Shown: positions 14,923 to 23,029, counted from the first letter of the stretch. The stretch: DNA of 28,811 nucleotides from CAYRVF01 sp964427535 (GCA_964427535.1 CAYRVF010000073.1:1-28811), one strand, 5' to 3'. Program-made: numbers and translations. The notes: generated by a model not told the origin, from the letters alone.

Positions 14923-15456
14923 ATGGCGCAAGAACCCAACGATCCCGTCTTCATCGTCGACTACGACCCAGCCTGGCCCGCCGCCTACGCGCGCGAGCGG
15001 CAGCGGATAACCGGGGCCCTCGGCTCGCGCATCACTGCCATCGAGCACATCGGCAGCACGTCCGTGCCCGGTCTGGGCGCCAAGCCGGTGATCGACATCA
15101 TGGTCGGCCTGCGCGACCTCGCCGATGCCGCGGACTGCATCGGTCTGGTTGAGGCGCTGGGCTACGAATATCTGCCCGAGATCGAGTCGATGATCCCCGA
15201 GCGCCGCTACTTCCGCCGGTTCACCGACGGCGTGCGCACGCATCAAATCCATATGGTCGAGGAGGGTGGAGCGTTCTGGCGCAGGCATCTCGCGTTCCGC
15301 GACTACCTCCGCACGCACCCGGACACCGCCGCCGAATACGATGCCCTCAAGCGCCGCATCGCCCCCATCTATCGCGACAATCGTAGCGCCTACACCGATG
15401 CCAAGACCGACTTCATCGTCGGCATCGAGCGCCGTGCCCTCGCGGGCGACCAGTAG
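14923..15456 (+). CDS. GrpB family (UPF0157) protein, nucleotidyltransferase-like
   Basis: A 177-residue soluble protein. The hallmark is EHIGSTSVPGLGAKPVIDIM (41-60), the GrpB/UPF0157 motif in which the Gly-Ser and the Asp residues of PVIDIM resemble the metal-binding core of nucleotidyltransferases. Further family features are YDPAWPAAYARER near the start, a FRRFTDGVRTHQIHMVE strand (100-113) and a C-terminal HLAFRDYLRTHPDTAAEYDALK helix set. Substrates of this family are largely unknown; some members are fused to dephospho-CoA kinase. ATG 14923 follows AGAGGAAAA. It follows the ABC-F gene by 230 bases containing two repeats, and is followed closely by csaA, so the two could be co-expressed. 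Confidence 0.92.
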   Translation: MAQEPNDPVFIVDYDPAWPAAYARERQRITGALGSRITAIEHIGSTSVPGLGAKPVIDIMVGLRDLADAADCIGLVEALGYEYLPEIESMIPERRYFRRFTDGVRTHQIHMVEEGGAFWRRHLAFRDYLRTHPDTAAEYDALKRRIAPIYRDNRSAYTDAKTDFIVGIERRALAGDQ

Positions 15457-15521
15457 CCTGGCTGATACGCGTACGATTCAAGCGCCTACATCGTCCCACC
15501 ACACCCAGGAGGCACAGACAT

Positions 15522-15899
15522 ATGTCCGATCCGCACGCAGATCCCGCGACGCAGTCCCTGTCCGAACAGATCACCTACGACGACTTCGCGCGAGTGGATA
15601 TCCGCGTCGGCCGTGTGCTCTCGGCCGAACCACTCTCGGGCGCGCGCAAGCCCGCCTACAAGCTACGCATCGACTTCGGCCCCGTAATCGGCACGAAAGA
15701 CTCCAGCGCGCAGATCACGCACTACTATCGAGCTGAGGAGCTACCCGGCAGGCTCGTGCTGGCCGTCGTCAACTTCCTGCCCAAGCGCATCGCTGGCTTC
15801 AAGTCCGAGGTCCTCACCCTCGGCGCGAGCGACGCCGACGGCAACGTCGTCCTGCTCGCCCCCGACCATGACGTCCCGCTCGGCTCCCGCATGTTCTAA
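15522..15899 (+). CDS. csaA: CsaA tRNA-binding chaperone
   Basis: A 125-residue protein made of one tRNA-binding OB-fold domain. Family features include ITYDDFARVDIRVGRVLSAE (17-36), KPAYKLRIDFGP (43-54), a QITHYY strand (64-69), NFLPKRIAGFKSEVLTLGA (84-102) and the closing LLAPDHDVPLGSRMF. CsaA dimers bind tRNA and have chaperone-like, export-related activity in Bacillus subtilis; the domain also occurs in methionyl-tRNA synthetase C-termini and Trbp111. The N-terminal dozen residues are longer and more variable than in typical 110-residue members. A strong CAGGAGG site lies before the ATG. It converges with the ParA-like gene, whose terminator lies directly after the csaA stop. Confidence 0.93.
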   Translation: MSDPHADPATQSLSEQITYDDFARVDIRVGRVLSAEPLSGARKPAYKLRIDFGPVIGTKDSSAQITHYYRAEELPGRLVLAVVNFLPKRIAGFKSEVLTLGASDADGNVVLLAPDHDVPLGSRMF

Positions 15900-15909
15900 C
15901 CACCCACGG

Positions 15910-15950
15910 AAAAGCGCCTCCCCCGCAGGGAGACGGGTCAGGGAGACGCC
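15910..15950 (-). terminator. intrinsic terminator, minus strand
   Basis: On the minus strand GCGTCTCCC pairs with GGGAGGCGC (one G-U pair) and is followed by TTTTCC. It lies 120 bases past the stop of the ParA-like gene and 11 bases past csaA on the other strand, so it should protect csaA from read-through of the opposing gene. The sequence looks like a diverged member of the dispersed hairpin family. Confidence 0.65.
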
Positions 15951-16006
15951 CTTGCATACTCGCTAAAGGCAACTCGTGCCCTTGGCCACGCACGCCCAAC
16001 TAGTGA

Positions 16007-16041
16007 CCCCTTCCCTCAAGGGAAGGGGGTAGGGGGTTAGG
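16007..16041 (+). repeat. G-rich-tailed hairpin repeat
   Basis: 10-base perfect arms CCCCTTCCCT (16007-16016) and AGGGAAGGGG (16019-16028), then GTAGGGGGTTAGG. It lies 31 bases beyond the stop of the minus-strand ParA-like gene. Confidence 0.85.
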
Positions 16042-16072
16042 TTCTGCCGAGTGGGGAGATGAGGTACTGCCC

Positions 16073-16837
16073 TTACGCGTGCGCCTCGTTCTGCGTGCGG
16101 CTGTTCTGCGTCGCAGGCTCACCTGACAGCGTGATGCCCGAACGGGGCATCACCCGCACCAGCGGCACCCGGCGAATGAGCTGGCGCCCCAGCCGCAGCA
16201 GCGCGTAGAGATACTTATCGTGCGGCCACGACGGCTCACCGCCCTTCAGCGAGTAATCGTCGCCCGCCGCGAGCAGGTAGTCGGCAGGGTACACGCCCAT
16301 TACCGGCAGCCCCCGATGCTGTGTCTGCTCGGGCAGCCCCTCCGCCGTCGCGTCCACACGACTGAAGACCACGCCAATGCGTCCATACGGTGGCGGCTCG
16401 TCGTGCATGCGCTCCGCGAAGCGGTCGGCGGTATCCTGCCCCGAGGCGGATGATTCAGTAACGAGCAGGGTGTAGTCGATTCCCGCGGCCGTGCCACCCG
16501 CATGTTCGAGCAAGGCCGAGTCCGCGTCCAGCAGCAGCACATCCACGCGCCCCGCCGTCTCGCGCCGCGCCCGGTCGATCAGCAGGTGCAACTCAGCCGG
16601 CCGGGGCACAGGGGGCATCCACAGGCCCAGGTTCTTCGCGGGTCCACGGGCGAGCAGCGTCTGCAGACGTGAGCGGCGTCCGGTCAGATCGATGAGCAGC
16701 ACGCGCAGCCCCTCAGAGACCAGCACTCGCCCGAGATAATATGTCGCCGTGCTCGCGCCATGGCCGCGGTGCTCCTGTGTGATGGCGACGCAGCGCGTTG
16801 AGCTCAGTGAGAAATCATTAGGAGTCATTCTGGCCAT
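16073..16837 (-). CDS. ParA/MinD-like protein with degenerate P-loop
   Basis: A 254-residue protein (start at 16837 or 9 bases further in at 16828; GGAAGGGAAGG precedes both). Fold signals are those of the SIMIBI ATPases: a first strand CVAITQE, then the P-loop position HRGHGAST (about 23-30), helix ATYYLGRVLVSEGLRVLLIDL with the switch-like Asp, and Walker B VDVLLLDAD (about 98-106). In active ParA/MinD proteins the P-loop is KGGxGKT/S; here both lysines are absent and the first glycine is replaced, so ATP hydrolysis, and possibly binding, is doubtful. Later parts (GIDYTLLVTESSASGQD, YGRIGVVFSRVD) keep the fold. There is no ParB partner nearby. It resembles BcsQ/CpsD-like or CpaE-like receiver-type relatives used in secretion or polysaccharide systems. 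Confidence 0.75.
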   Translation of the reverse strand: MARMTPNDFSLSSTRCVAITQEHRGHGASTATYYLGRVLVSEGLRVLLIDLTGRRSRLQTLLARGPAKNLGLWMPPVPRPAELHLLIDRARRETAGRVDVLLLDADSALLEHAGGTAAGIDYTLLVTESSASGQDTADRFAERMHDEPPPYGRIGVVFSRVDATAEGLPEQTQHRGLPVMGVYPADYLLAAGDDYSLKGGEPSWPHDKYLYALLRLGRQLIRRVPLVRVMPRSGITLSGEPATQNSRTQNEAHA

Positions 16838-17196
16838 ACCTTCCCTTCCGCGTCCCCCCGGTGGCCTCGTCAAACCAAGGTCGTGGCTCATCAGCGTTTA
16901 GCACTTTTAGGGCCATTTCGCGCGTTTGCCGTGATCAGTCCTCTCGTGTCCGGACTTATCCAAGACACACCGGCCCCACGGGTGAGTTCGCCTTCTGAGA
17001 ATGCGCGAGCCCGAGCACAAAGAACCGTTCGCAATCGAACACGAGGAGCTTAAAACGTGCAACCACCTCAACGGATCGCCCCGCAGTCCACAACCCTCAA
17101 AACGGCGACAAGAATCCAAGCGACGCGCCCAACCAGGCCTCCGAGTGGGTAATACCGTCGGTCGCCCCGGTGGGTATCCTATTCGTGACCCCTCTC

Positions 17197-17222
17197 TAGG
17201 GGCGAGGCATGCCTCGCCCCTA
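17197..17222. repeat. perfect 26-base palindrome
   Basis: TAGGGGCGAGGCA and its exact complement TGCCTCGCCCCTA abut with no spacer, followed by AAAAA. A decayed copy lies at 5723-5745. The rest of the 16838-17350 gap is lower in GC, holds an unconvincing open frame on the minus strand, and carries the tandem repeat and hairpin listed next. Confidence 0.85.
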
Positions 17223-17231
17223 AAAACACGA

Positions 17232-17257
17232 TGCTGCTGTATCTTGCTGCTGTATCT
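17232..17257. repeat. 13-base tandem direct repeat
   Basis: TGCTGCTGTATCT occurs twice in perfect tandem (17232-17244 and 17245-17257), ten bases after the 26-base palindrome. Confidence 0.85.
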
Positions 17258-17303
17258 CTGGTACAAGTCGAACGGTGCAATTCCAGATACTCCGCTAAAA
17301 CAG

Positions 17304-17343
17304 CGCCCCCTTCCCTTGAGGGGAAGGGGGCGGGGGTTAGGGC
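17304..17343 (+). repeat. G-rich-tailed hairpin repeat
   Basis: CCCCCTTCCC (17306-17315) pairs with GGGAAGGGGG (17321-17330) across a short loop, followed by CGGGGGTTAGGG. It ends 7 bases from the stop of the small acidic gene at 17351. Four G-runs of three or more make a quadruplex possible on the plus strand. Confidence 0.85.
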
Positions 17344-17350
17344 CTACCGC

Positions 17351-17572
17351 CTAAAAGTCGTCGGCTCCCGCCTGTTTCTGTGACTTGCCCGCGCGCCAGG
17401 TGATATCGTTCGTGCCTGCCTGGCCGCCTTCCTGTCCGGGTGGGGGCGCATCTGGCTCCGGCGGCAGTGCCTCCTCGCGCGCCTCGAAGTCCCCTTCGCT
17501 CTCGCCGGGAATGCGTCGGGGCAGGTGCTCACGCTCGGCCTCTCGGGGGATGCCTGTATGCTGCTCGTCCAT
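17351..17572 (-). CDS. small acidic hydrophilic protein
   Basis: A 73-residue protein, rich in Glu, Pro, Gly and Gln, without hydrophobic segments; probably disordered. The centre (about 15-45) is dominated by acidic residues (ESEGDFEAREEALPPEPDAPP); the last third has WRAGKSQKQAGADDF. AAGGAG 7 bases before ATG 17572 supports translation, and the frame is closed by a repeat placed 7 bases after the stop, as for true genes in this window. I do not recognise a family. It may be a small regulator or assembly factor; its operon partner upstream is the SRPBCC protein. Confidence 0.65.
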   Translation of the reverse strand: MDEQHTGIPREAEREHLPRRIPGESEGDFEAREEALPPEPDAPPPGQEGGQAGTNDITWRAGKSQKQAGADDF

Positions 17573-17658
17573 GCGTCGTCTCCTTCCATCCTGGCCATGC
17601 GGCCATAGTGGTGCCGCGCAGTGCTCTCTAGCACACGGCGTGCCTTACGTGCGTCATC

Positions 17659-18222
17659 TCACCGTCTGCGCCTGCCCCGGCCTCGCCTTCCCTGCCCTGG
17701 ATGCGGCCGCTCGCCTCGCCGTTCAGCCTGTGCGGACTCGAGCGCCTCAGCTGCCCGGTCGGCCGCGCGTTGCGCCTGCGTCTCCAGCGCCGCCTGCGCC
17801 CGCCGTGGCACCAGCGCCAGGCTCACTGCCCCAACCGGCCCCGGCCGCTGCCGGATGCACACGTCGATCCGTGTGGACGAAGCCAACGCGCCTGTTCCAG
17901 TTGCCACCGCACCATCGCCGTCAGGCCCGGCCGTGGGAGTGCAGCGCACCTCCCACTCCAGGTTGTCGGCCGGCCAGCGCCGTTCGGTGCTCCAGACGAA
18001 CCGCTCGGGCGGCTCGAAGACCGTCATCCGCATGGACACAGGCCCACGTGTGCCGCGTATGCGCCCGAAGCGCCATGTCAGCCCGGCGCGCGGCTTCCCC
18101 TCTGGAGGCATCACCAACTCGGCTCCGGCGAACCACTGCCCCGCATTCACCGGGTCGGCCAGGAACCGTAACGCCTCCACTGGCCGCACCTGCGCCGTCG
18201 CGCTCCCACAGCCCTCACGCAT
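17659..18222 (-). CDS. SRPBCC (START-like) family protein
   Basis: A 187-residue soluble protein starting at ATG 18222, which has GAGGAG 7 bases upstream (longer in-frame starts lack it). The helix-grip fold is visible as RPVEALRFLADPVNAGQWFAGAELVM (an N-terminal strand-helix), RAGLTWRFGRIRG, SMRMTVFEPPERFVWSTER and a closing strand GTGALASSTRIDVCIRQRP. Such proteins bind hydrophobic ligands or lipids in a cavity; many are polyketide-cyclase-like and unassigned. The C-terminal 45 residues are an Ala/Glu/Arg-rich helix ending in a strongly basic RRGRGRRRR tail, unusual for the fold, perhaps for membrane or nucleic-acid contact. It follows the HAMP-like membrane gene by 71 bases on the same strand. 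Confidence 0.75.
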   Translation of the reverse strand: MREGCGSATAQVRPVEALRFLADPVNAGQWFAGAELVMPPEGKPRAGLTWRFGRIRGTRGPVSMRMTVFEPPERFVWSTERRWPADNLEWEVRCTPTAGPDGDGAVATGTGALASSTRIDVCIRQRPGPVGAVSLALVPRRAQAALETQAQRAADRAAEALESAQAERRGERPHPGQGRRGRGRRRR

Positions 18223-18293
18223 GCGTCGCTCCTCGCGCATCCCTGACGACACTACGCGCAGAATACCCCGCGCGGAGCGAGCGGCACACGCCC

Positions 18294-19571
18294 CTACTGG
18301 ATGACCTGCCGGGCGTACTGACGACACTGATCGAGCGCCTGCGCCGTCTCGCGCTCGGTGCGTTCGAGCGCTTCGCTGTTCAGTGTGTCGCGCGTTCCGT
18401 CGCGCACGACTCGCCGGTAGCTCTGGAATGCGCGCTCCGCGTGATCCGCCAGCTCCACCGTGTGTTCGAGCGCGGCCAACATGCCTAGACGCACATGCTC
18501 CAATCGCTGTGCCAGCGGTGTGAGTCGTCCGAGGTCGTGCAGCGGCACCGACTGGCGCAGATGGCCGCTCGCGAGTGCGCCTGCCGCCTGTTCGAGACGC
18601 CGCAGACGCTGCTCCAGCCCGCCCATCGCCGCCTCCGCGCCGCGCGCCTCCGAGAGCCGCCCCAGCATCAGATTGAGACTGACGGCCACCGGCGCCAGCG
18701 TCTGATTTGAGAGCGACGCGCGCACGCTCAGATCCCCGCTCGCCGCCTGGGCATGCACCTGCTGCAGCTCGCCGATGGCCTCTTCCAACTCGCGGTTATG
18801 CTCCGCGATGAACTGGTAAGCCCGCTCAAGCTCACGCGTGCGGTCGGCCTGCGCGATGGCCCATTGCACGCTGCCAGCCGCCACCCAGGCGACCGCGGTC
18901 ACGGCGCCCAGCAACACGACAGGCGTGGCGGCGGCAGTATAGATCCCCTGATGCGCGATGAAACCGACGAGATCCGCTTGTTTCGGCCCAAACTGCAGGT
19001 CCAGCACGATAAACGCGGAACAGACGCCCCAGCACAAGAACGCGACACGACGCGGCAACACCACGCCAGCCAGCAAAATCGGAATGACGAAGAAGTCGAA
19101 CGCGGTCCGGCCGCTAAGTGGCAGCCCACCAGCGTAGGTGAGCTGGTTCATGGCAATGGCGAAGACGACACTCGCAATGAAGAGTATCGCGGCGCTCGAA
19201 ATGTACCCGCTCCGGTTGAGCGCGGCGCTCAGCGCCAGCAGCACGAATATGCCGCCCACGATCAGCAGTTCGGTGCTGTCGAACGACGGCACGACAATCT
19301 CAGGCGCCAGCCCGAGTGTCACGAGAAAGCCGAAGAACAGGAAGACGCTCAGCAACCGCGCCCGGCGCAGACGTTCACGCAGCCTGGCATCACCCCGTCC
19401 GCCTGAGGGCAGCGCGGGCATCACCAGCCGCGACCACAGACCCCACGGGCCGCGTGCCACCGTTAGATCACCGAGCGGATCGACGGAGAGATCCGGCACG
19501 CCTTGCGGCGATAGTGTGGCGGATGCCGCCGTCAGAGACCCAGGACGCCGTGATTTTCCAGAAGGCTGCAT
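18294..19571 (-). CDS. membrane protein with HAMP-like domains, no output domain
   Basis: A 425-residue protein. About 70 N-terminal residues are cytoplasmic and basic. Six membrane helices follow at about 72-90, 101-118, 123-142, 157-173, 176-193 and 208-236. A helical stalk (about 240-270) leads to a HAMP-like unit (about 272-312: ASGDLSVRASL, VAVSLNLMLGRLSEA), then a second similar unit (about 326-362: ALASGHLRQSVPLHDLGRL). The last 60 residues are coiled coil with no kinase, methyl-accepting or cyclase domain. In known receptors HAMP converts membrane signals into helix rotation, so this protein may signal to an unlinked partner or regulate assembly. It lies between the paralogous membrane pair and the SRPBCC gene, all on one strand. 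Confidence 0.8.
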   Translation of the reverse strand: MQPSGKSRRPGSLTAASATLSPQGVPDLSVDPLGDLTVARGPWGLWSRLVMPALPSGGRGDARLRERLRRARLLSVFLFFGFLVTLGLAPEIVVPSFDSTELLIVGGIFVLLALSAALNRSGYISSAAILFIASVVFAIAMNQLTYAGGLPLSGRTAFDFFVIPILLAGVVLPRRVAFLCWGVCSAFIVLDLQFGPKQADLVGFIAHQGIYTAAATPVVLLGAVTAVAWVAAGSVQWAIAQADRTRELERAYQFIAEHNRELEEAIGELQQVHAQAASGDLSVRASLSNQTLAPVAVSLNLMLGRLSEARGAEAAMGGLEQRLRRLEQAAGALASGHLRQSVPLHDLGRLTPLAQRLEHVRLGMLAALEHTVELADHAERAFQSYRRVVRDGTRDTLNSEALERTERETAQALDQCRQYARQVIQ

Positions 19572-19641
19572 CGCTCACCCTCCCAATCGTGCGTCCGTGC
19601 GCTCATCTTCCCGCCACTCAAACTCGTGACCACCTACAGAA

Positions 19642-19680
19642 CTCCCCCTTCCCCTCGCGAGGGGAAGGGGGAGAGGGGAG
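19642..19680 (+). repeat. G-rich-tailed hairpin repeat (32-base perfect palindrome)
   Basis: CTCCCCCTTCCCCTCG (19642-19657) and its exact complement (19658-19673) abut without spacer, followed by AGGGGAG. It ends 7 bases from the stop of the upstream membrane gene at 19688, on the side expected for the whole family. Confidence 0.9.
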
Positions 19681-19687
19681 AAGGCGC

Positions 19688-21286
19688 CTACTTCTTCGCC
19701 GCCGTCGTCGCGCCGACCGGAGCCGATGCCTCCGTCCGGCCGCTGCCGCCGCTCCGCACTCGGCGCGTCAGCAAGAGCACGCCCCAGATCAGCAGACAGG
19801 CCAGCGAGACAATCGTCGCTACACCCGGCTGCGGGAATGGCACCCGTCCGCTTGCGTGCGTCAGCGAGAGCAACCCATTGAAGCCCGAGAGCGCCAGCGA
19901 GAAGATCCAGAACGTCAGCAGCAGAATGAAGCCGATCAACCCCAGGAAGCGCAGCGTGTTCGAGGCCACGTGCCGCGAGTAGAGCAACAGCGCCGCCGAG
20001 AACACGATGGCGAGCACCGCGACCGCGCCCCACAGCACCGCCAGTCCCACCGCGATATACTGCTGGCCCGAAGACAGCGCGCCATTGACGTACGCCCAAT
20101 CGGGGCACGACGGACCTGTGCAGGTGCGCTGGTCGCTCAGCAGGTGCAGATACTGCTGGATATTCCGCGAGACCGAGGCCACCGCGATCGTGCCCAACAG
20201 AATCAACGCTGGCCACGCCACCGTCCGCAGCGAGACGCCCAGATTGCCCGCCGCGACACGCACGCGCCGGTTCAGTGCGCTGCGCAGCGTGTTGAGCACC
20301 GTCAGGCTGACCTGCTCCGAGACCGACTCCGTGCTCGTGCCCTCGTCCGCGCTCGCCTGCGCCTCAGATGGCGTCGTGACGAGTTTCTCGTCGACCCCGC
20401 CCAGCACGCCCAGACCCGAGAGGGTCGCCGAGATGGCCAGAATCAGCAGGCCCAGCGGCAGATAGACCAGCGCCTGCACCACATCCATAAACGAGAGTGT
20501 CGGTGGATCGAGCAGCCCGCCGCCGGGCGCCGCGCAGCTCCCAATCGGCCACGAGACCGTGCAGGTATTCACGCTGACGCCGACCTGCAGCAGATTCGAG
20601 AAGAAGCTGACGACCTCCGCGCGGAAGATCAGCCCGAGCACCAGCGCCAGCACCGCGCCCGCGATCAGGTCGCCCGAGATGAGCTCCTGCAGCGTCGGCA
20701 TGTCGTCGTCGTCACCGCCCGTGCTGAAGATGCCGATGTCCACCTTGGGGTTCGGCGGCAGCCCGCGTGCCCGACGCATCCAGCGGCGGATCGTGTCTAC
20801 CCAGAAGATCGCCATCAGGCCGAAGTTGATGATCGCGTACGTCCACGGATTGTCGCCGATATAGCGCAGGATGATGTGCTGATGCAGCAGTTGTTCGAGC
20901 ACATTCTGCAAGAACGCCTGAAACTGCAAGTTGTAGAAGTACGTGATGCCGACGATGATCATCGAGATCACCGTCACCATCAGCGTCGCCGTGAGCTGCC
21001 GACGCAGCGAATGATGGCGGAAGATCGAGATTTGCAGCGTCATGATGAGCGCACAGAGCCACAGGAAGATCGGCCACGGCTCGTGAAACAGCGTCTTCGT
21101 CAGGGCAGGCTCGAACTCATCGCGGAAGCCGAGAAACCCGACCAGCGCGAAGGCAAGCACACCCGTCAGGCCGAGCGTGACCACCAGCGCGACCGGATAC
21201 TGCACGAGAAAGGTCCGCCGCCGCTCGTCGTAGACATCGGTGATGGCGAACTCTGGAGCGCTTTTCGCTTGCGCGGTTGTTTGCAT
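19688..21286 (-). CDS. ten-helix membrane protein, paralogue A
   Basis: A 532-residue inner-membrane protein (ATG 21286, with GAGGAG 6 bases upstream) with about ten hydrophobic helices, three near the N-terminus, two around the middle, and the last five in the C-terminal half. The cytoplasmic N-terminus has the box ITDVYDERRRTFLVQYP, also present in paralogue B. Other shared blocks are NPWTYAIINFGL, FWVDTIRRWMRRA, QELISGDLIAGAVLA, CTVSWPIGSC, VLNTLRSALNRR and TLRFLGLIGF. An acidic loop (GGDDDDMP) precedes helix 5. I do not recognise the family. The shared pair of Cys in the CTVSWPIGxC loop suggests a disulfide or metal site on the outer face. It lies 264 bases downstream of paralogue B, with a repeat between, probably cotranscribed. 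Confidence 0.8.
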   Translation of the reverse strand: MQTTAQAKSAPEFAITDVYDERRRTFLVQYPVALVVTLGLTGVLAFALVGFLGFRDEFEPALTKTLFHEPWPIFLWLCALIMTLQISIFRHHSLRRQLTATLMVTVISMIIVGITYFYNLQFQAFLQNVLEQLLHQHIILRYIGDNPWTYAIINFGLMAIFWVDTIRRWMRRARGLPPNPKVDIGIFSTGGDDDDMPTLQELISGDLIAGAVLALVLGLIFRAEVVSFFSNLLQVGVSVNTCTVSWPIGSCAAPGGGLLDPPTLSFMDVVQALVYLPLGLLILAISATLSGLGVLGGVDEKLVTTPSEAQASADEGTSTESVSEQVSLTVLNTLRSALNRRVRVAAGNLGVSLRTVAWPALILLGTIAVASVSRNIQQYLHLLSDQRTCTGPSCPDWAYVNGALSSGQQYIAVGLAVLWGAVAVLAIVFSAALLLYSRHVASNTLRFLGLIGFILLLTFWIFSLALSGFNGLLSLTHASGRVPFPQPGVATIVSLACLLIWGVLLLTRRVRSGGSGRTEASAPVGATTAAKK

Positions 21287-21488
21287 ACAGGACTCCTCTG
21301 TCGGAATTGACAAGGGGATGACGAGGCACGAGCGAGACGCACCTCGCCGCTGCGCTCAAAGATGCCAGGGCCTCACACCACAGCCACTACAACGCGTGTA
21401 GAAATCCCCCCTTCGCGGCAGGACTCGCTCACCGCTATCTCTCGACGGTCCCCACCAATGCCAGCAAGCGCACTCGCCCAATCAGCGG

Positions 21489-21527
21489 CCCCTCCCCTCC
21501 AAGGAGAGGGGGTAGGGGGAGAGGTGC
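21489..21527 (+). repeat. G-rich-tailed hairpin repeat
   Basis: CCCCTCCCCTCCAAGGAGAGGGGGTAGGGGGAGAGG-type element, read here in parts: CCCCTC (21489-21494) faces GAGGGG within 21505-21512, then GTAGGGGGAGAGG. It ends 23 bases from the stop of paralogue B. It is the closest relative of the copy at 27674. Confidence 0.8.
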
Positions 21528-21550
21528 TGCCCGCAGGCGCGAGGCTCCGC

Positions 21551-23029
21551 CTACTTGCGCTCTATGGGGGCAGACGCGCCCACCACTGCTTCACGGCGCT
21601 CCTGTCGCGGGTCACGCATGCGCCGCACCAGCACCACCGCCGCGAAGATCAACAACGCCGCCAGCGAGAGCGCGGTCGTCCAGCTCGGCGGATCGAACGG
21701 ATGGCGGTTCGTGGCATGCGTCAACAACAGCAGCTGATTGAAGCCCCAGAGCGAGAGCGAGAAGATCCAGAACGTCAGCAGCACCACGAAGCCGATCAGT
21801 CCGAGGAAGCGCAGCGTGTTGTCGGCCACGCGCCAGCGGAAGAGCGTCAGCGCCGCCGAGAGCACGACCCCCAGCACAGCGGCCAGCCCCCAGCCCACCG
21901 AGGGCAGCACATCCACGAAGAAGTCGTGCGCGCCCTTGGGGCTATGCAGGTACGCCTGCACATAGAGCGAGAGCTGGTAGATGCCGTAGGTCGCGATGAA
22001 GATCAGCGGCGGCCAGGCGACATTCCGCAGCGAGAGCGCCAGGTTGTTCAACAGCAGCCGCAGCCGCCGGTCGAGCGCGCTGCGCAGCGTGTTCAGCACG
22101 GTCGTCGCCACGTCCTGCGCGATGGGCGTCGTCGTCGACTCGTCCGCGCTGGTCACTTTGATCTCGCCGGGCTGGTTCAGCTCGCGGTCGCTGACCGCGT
22201 TCACCGCCCCCAGGCCCGAGAGCGTGGCGGAGAGCGCCAGCACCAGCAGACCAATCGGCAGGTAGATCAGCGACTGCACCAGATCGACGAACGTCAGGGT
22301 CGGCGGGTCCGTGAGCGCGCCTCCCGTGCCGCAGTGTCCAATCGGCCACGAGACGGTGCAGAGCGTCACGTGCGTATGCTGCGGATGGATGAGGAAGCTG
22401 ACGACATCCTGCCGAAACACCAGCGCCAGCAGCACCGCCAGCACCGCGCCCGCGATCAAGTCGCCCGAGATGAGCTCCTGCAGGCTTGCCATGTCGTCCG
22501 GATGCACCATCCGTTCGTCGCTCTCGATGCCCAGATAGACCCGCGGATTCGGCGCCTGCCCGTGCGCCCGCCGCACCCAGCGGCGCACCGTGTCGACCCA
22601 GAAGATTGCGATCAATCCGAAATTGATGATGGCGTAGGTCCAGGGACTATCGACGAGCAGCGGCACATACTTCTCAAGCAGGCTGCGAATGAATCCACCC
22701 GGAAAACCGATGAGATAGACGATGACGATGCTGAGCAGGCTCACGAGCAGTGTCATCACGAGCCGCCGCCGCAGCGAGACATTGCGGAAGATCGAGACCT
22801 GCAGCGTGATGACCAGCGCGCAGAACCAGAGATACAGATCCCACGGCTTGTAGAACAGCCCGGTCTTGTCGTATCCGAGAAACCCGGTGAGCGCGAACGC
22901 GACGACACCCGTCAGGCCGAGCGCGACGATGAACCAGATGGGATACTGCACGAGAAAGGTGCGTCGCCGCTCATCGTATAGGTCCGTGATCGCGTGAGCG
23001 GCGCCCGGCCCGCCCGGTGATGATCCCAT
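21551..23029 (-). CDS. ten-helix membrane protein, paralogue B
   Basis: A 492-residue protein from ATG 23029 (GGAGGAGG upstream; the open frame extends 104 codons further but without a convincing site). Topology and block order repeat paralogue A: ITDLYDERRRTFLVQYP, NPWTYAIINFGL replaced by SPWTYAIINFGL, FWVDTVRRWVRRA, QELISGDLIAGAVLA, CTVSWPIGHC, VLNTLRSALDRR, TLRFLGLIGF. The two differ mostly in loops and in the region after helix 7. B is shorter in the middle. The pair clearly arose by tandem duplication and both keep intact frames, suggesting two subunits of one complex or two substrates. Function is unknown; no transporter or enzyme motif was seen. Confidence 0.8.
   Translation of the reverse strand: MGSSPGGPGAAHAITDLYDERRRTFLVQYPIWFIVALGLTGVVAFALTGFLGYDKTGLFYKPWDLYLWFCALVITLQVSIFRNVSLRRRLVMTLLVSLLSIVIVYLIGFPGGFIRSLLEKYVPLLVDSPWTYAIINFGLIAIFWVDTVRRWVRRAHGQAPNPRVYLGIESDERMVHPDDMASLQELISGDLIAGAVLAVLLALVFRQDVVSFLIHPQHTHVTLCTVSWPIGHCGTGGALTDPPTLTFVDLVQSLIYLPIGLLVLALSATLSGLGAVNAVSDRELNQPGEIKVTSADESTTTPIAQDVATTVLNTLRSALDRRLRLLLNNLALSLRNVAWPPLIFIATYGIYQLSLYVQAYLHSPKGAHDFFVDVLPSVGWGLAAVLGVVLSAALTLFRWRVADNTLRFLGLIGFVVLLTFWIFSLSLWGFNQLLLLTHATNRHPFDPPSWTTALSLAALLIFAAVVLVRRMRDPRQERREAVVGASAPIERK

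Noticed and set aside
16907..17266. 119-codon minus-strand open frame in the gap before the ParA-like gene
   Set aside because: It runs through the palindrome and tandem repeat, has no ribosome site and an irregular composition.
19316..22981. Two very long plus-strand open frames (664 and 539 codons) opposite the paralogous membrane genes
   Set aside because: They mirror the minus-strand genes, have Arg/Gln/His-rich low-complexity products without folds and lack ribosome sites; they are shadows of GC-rich coding sequence.
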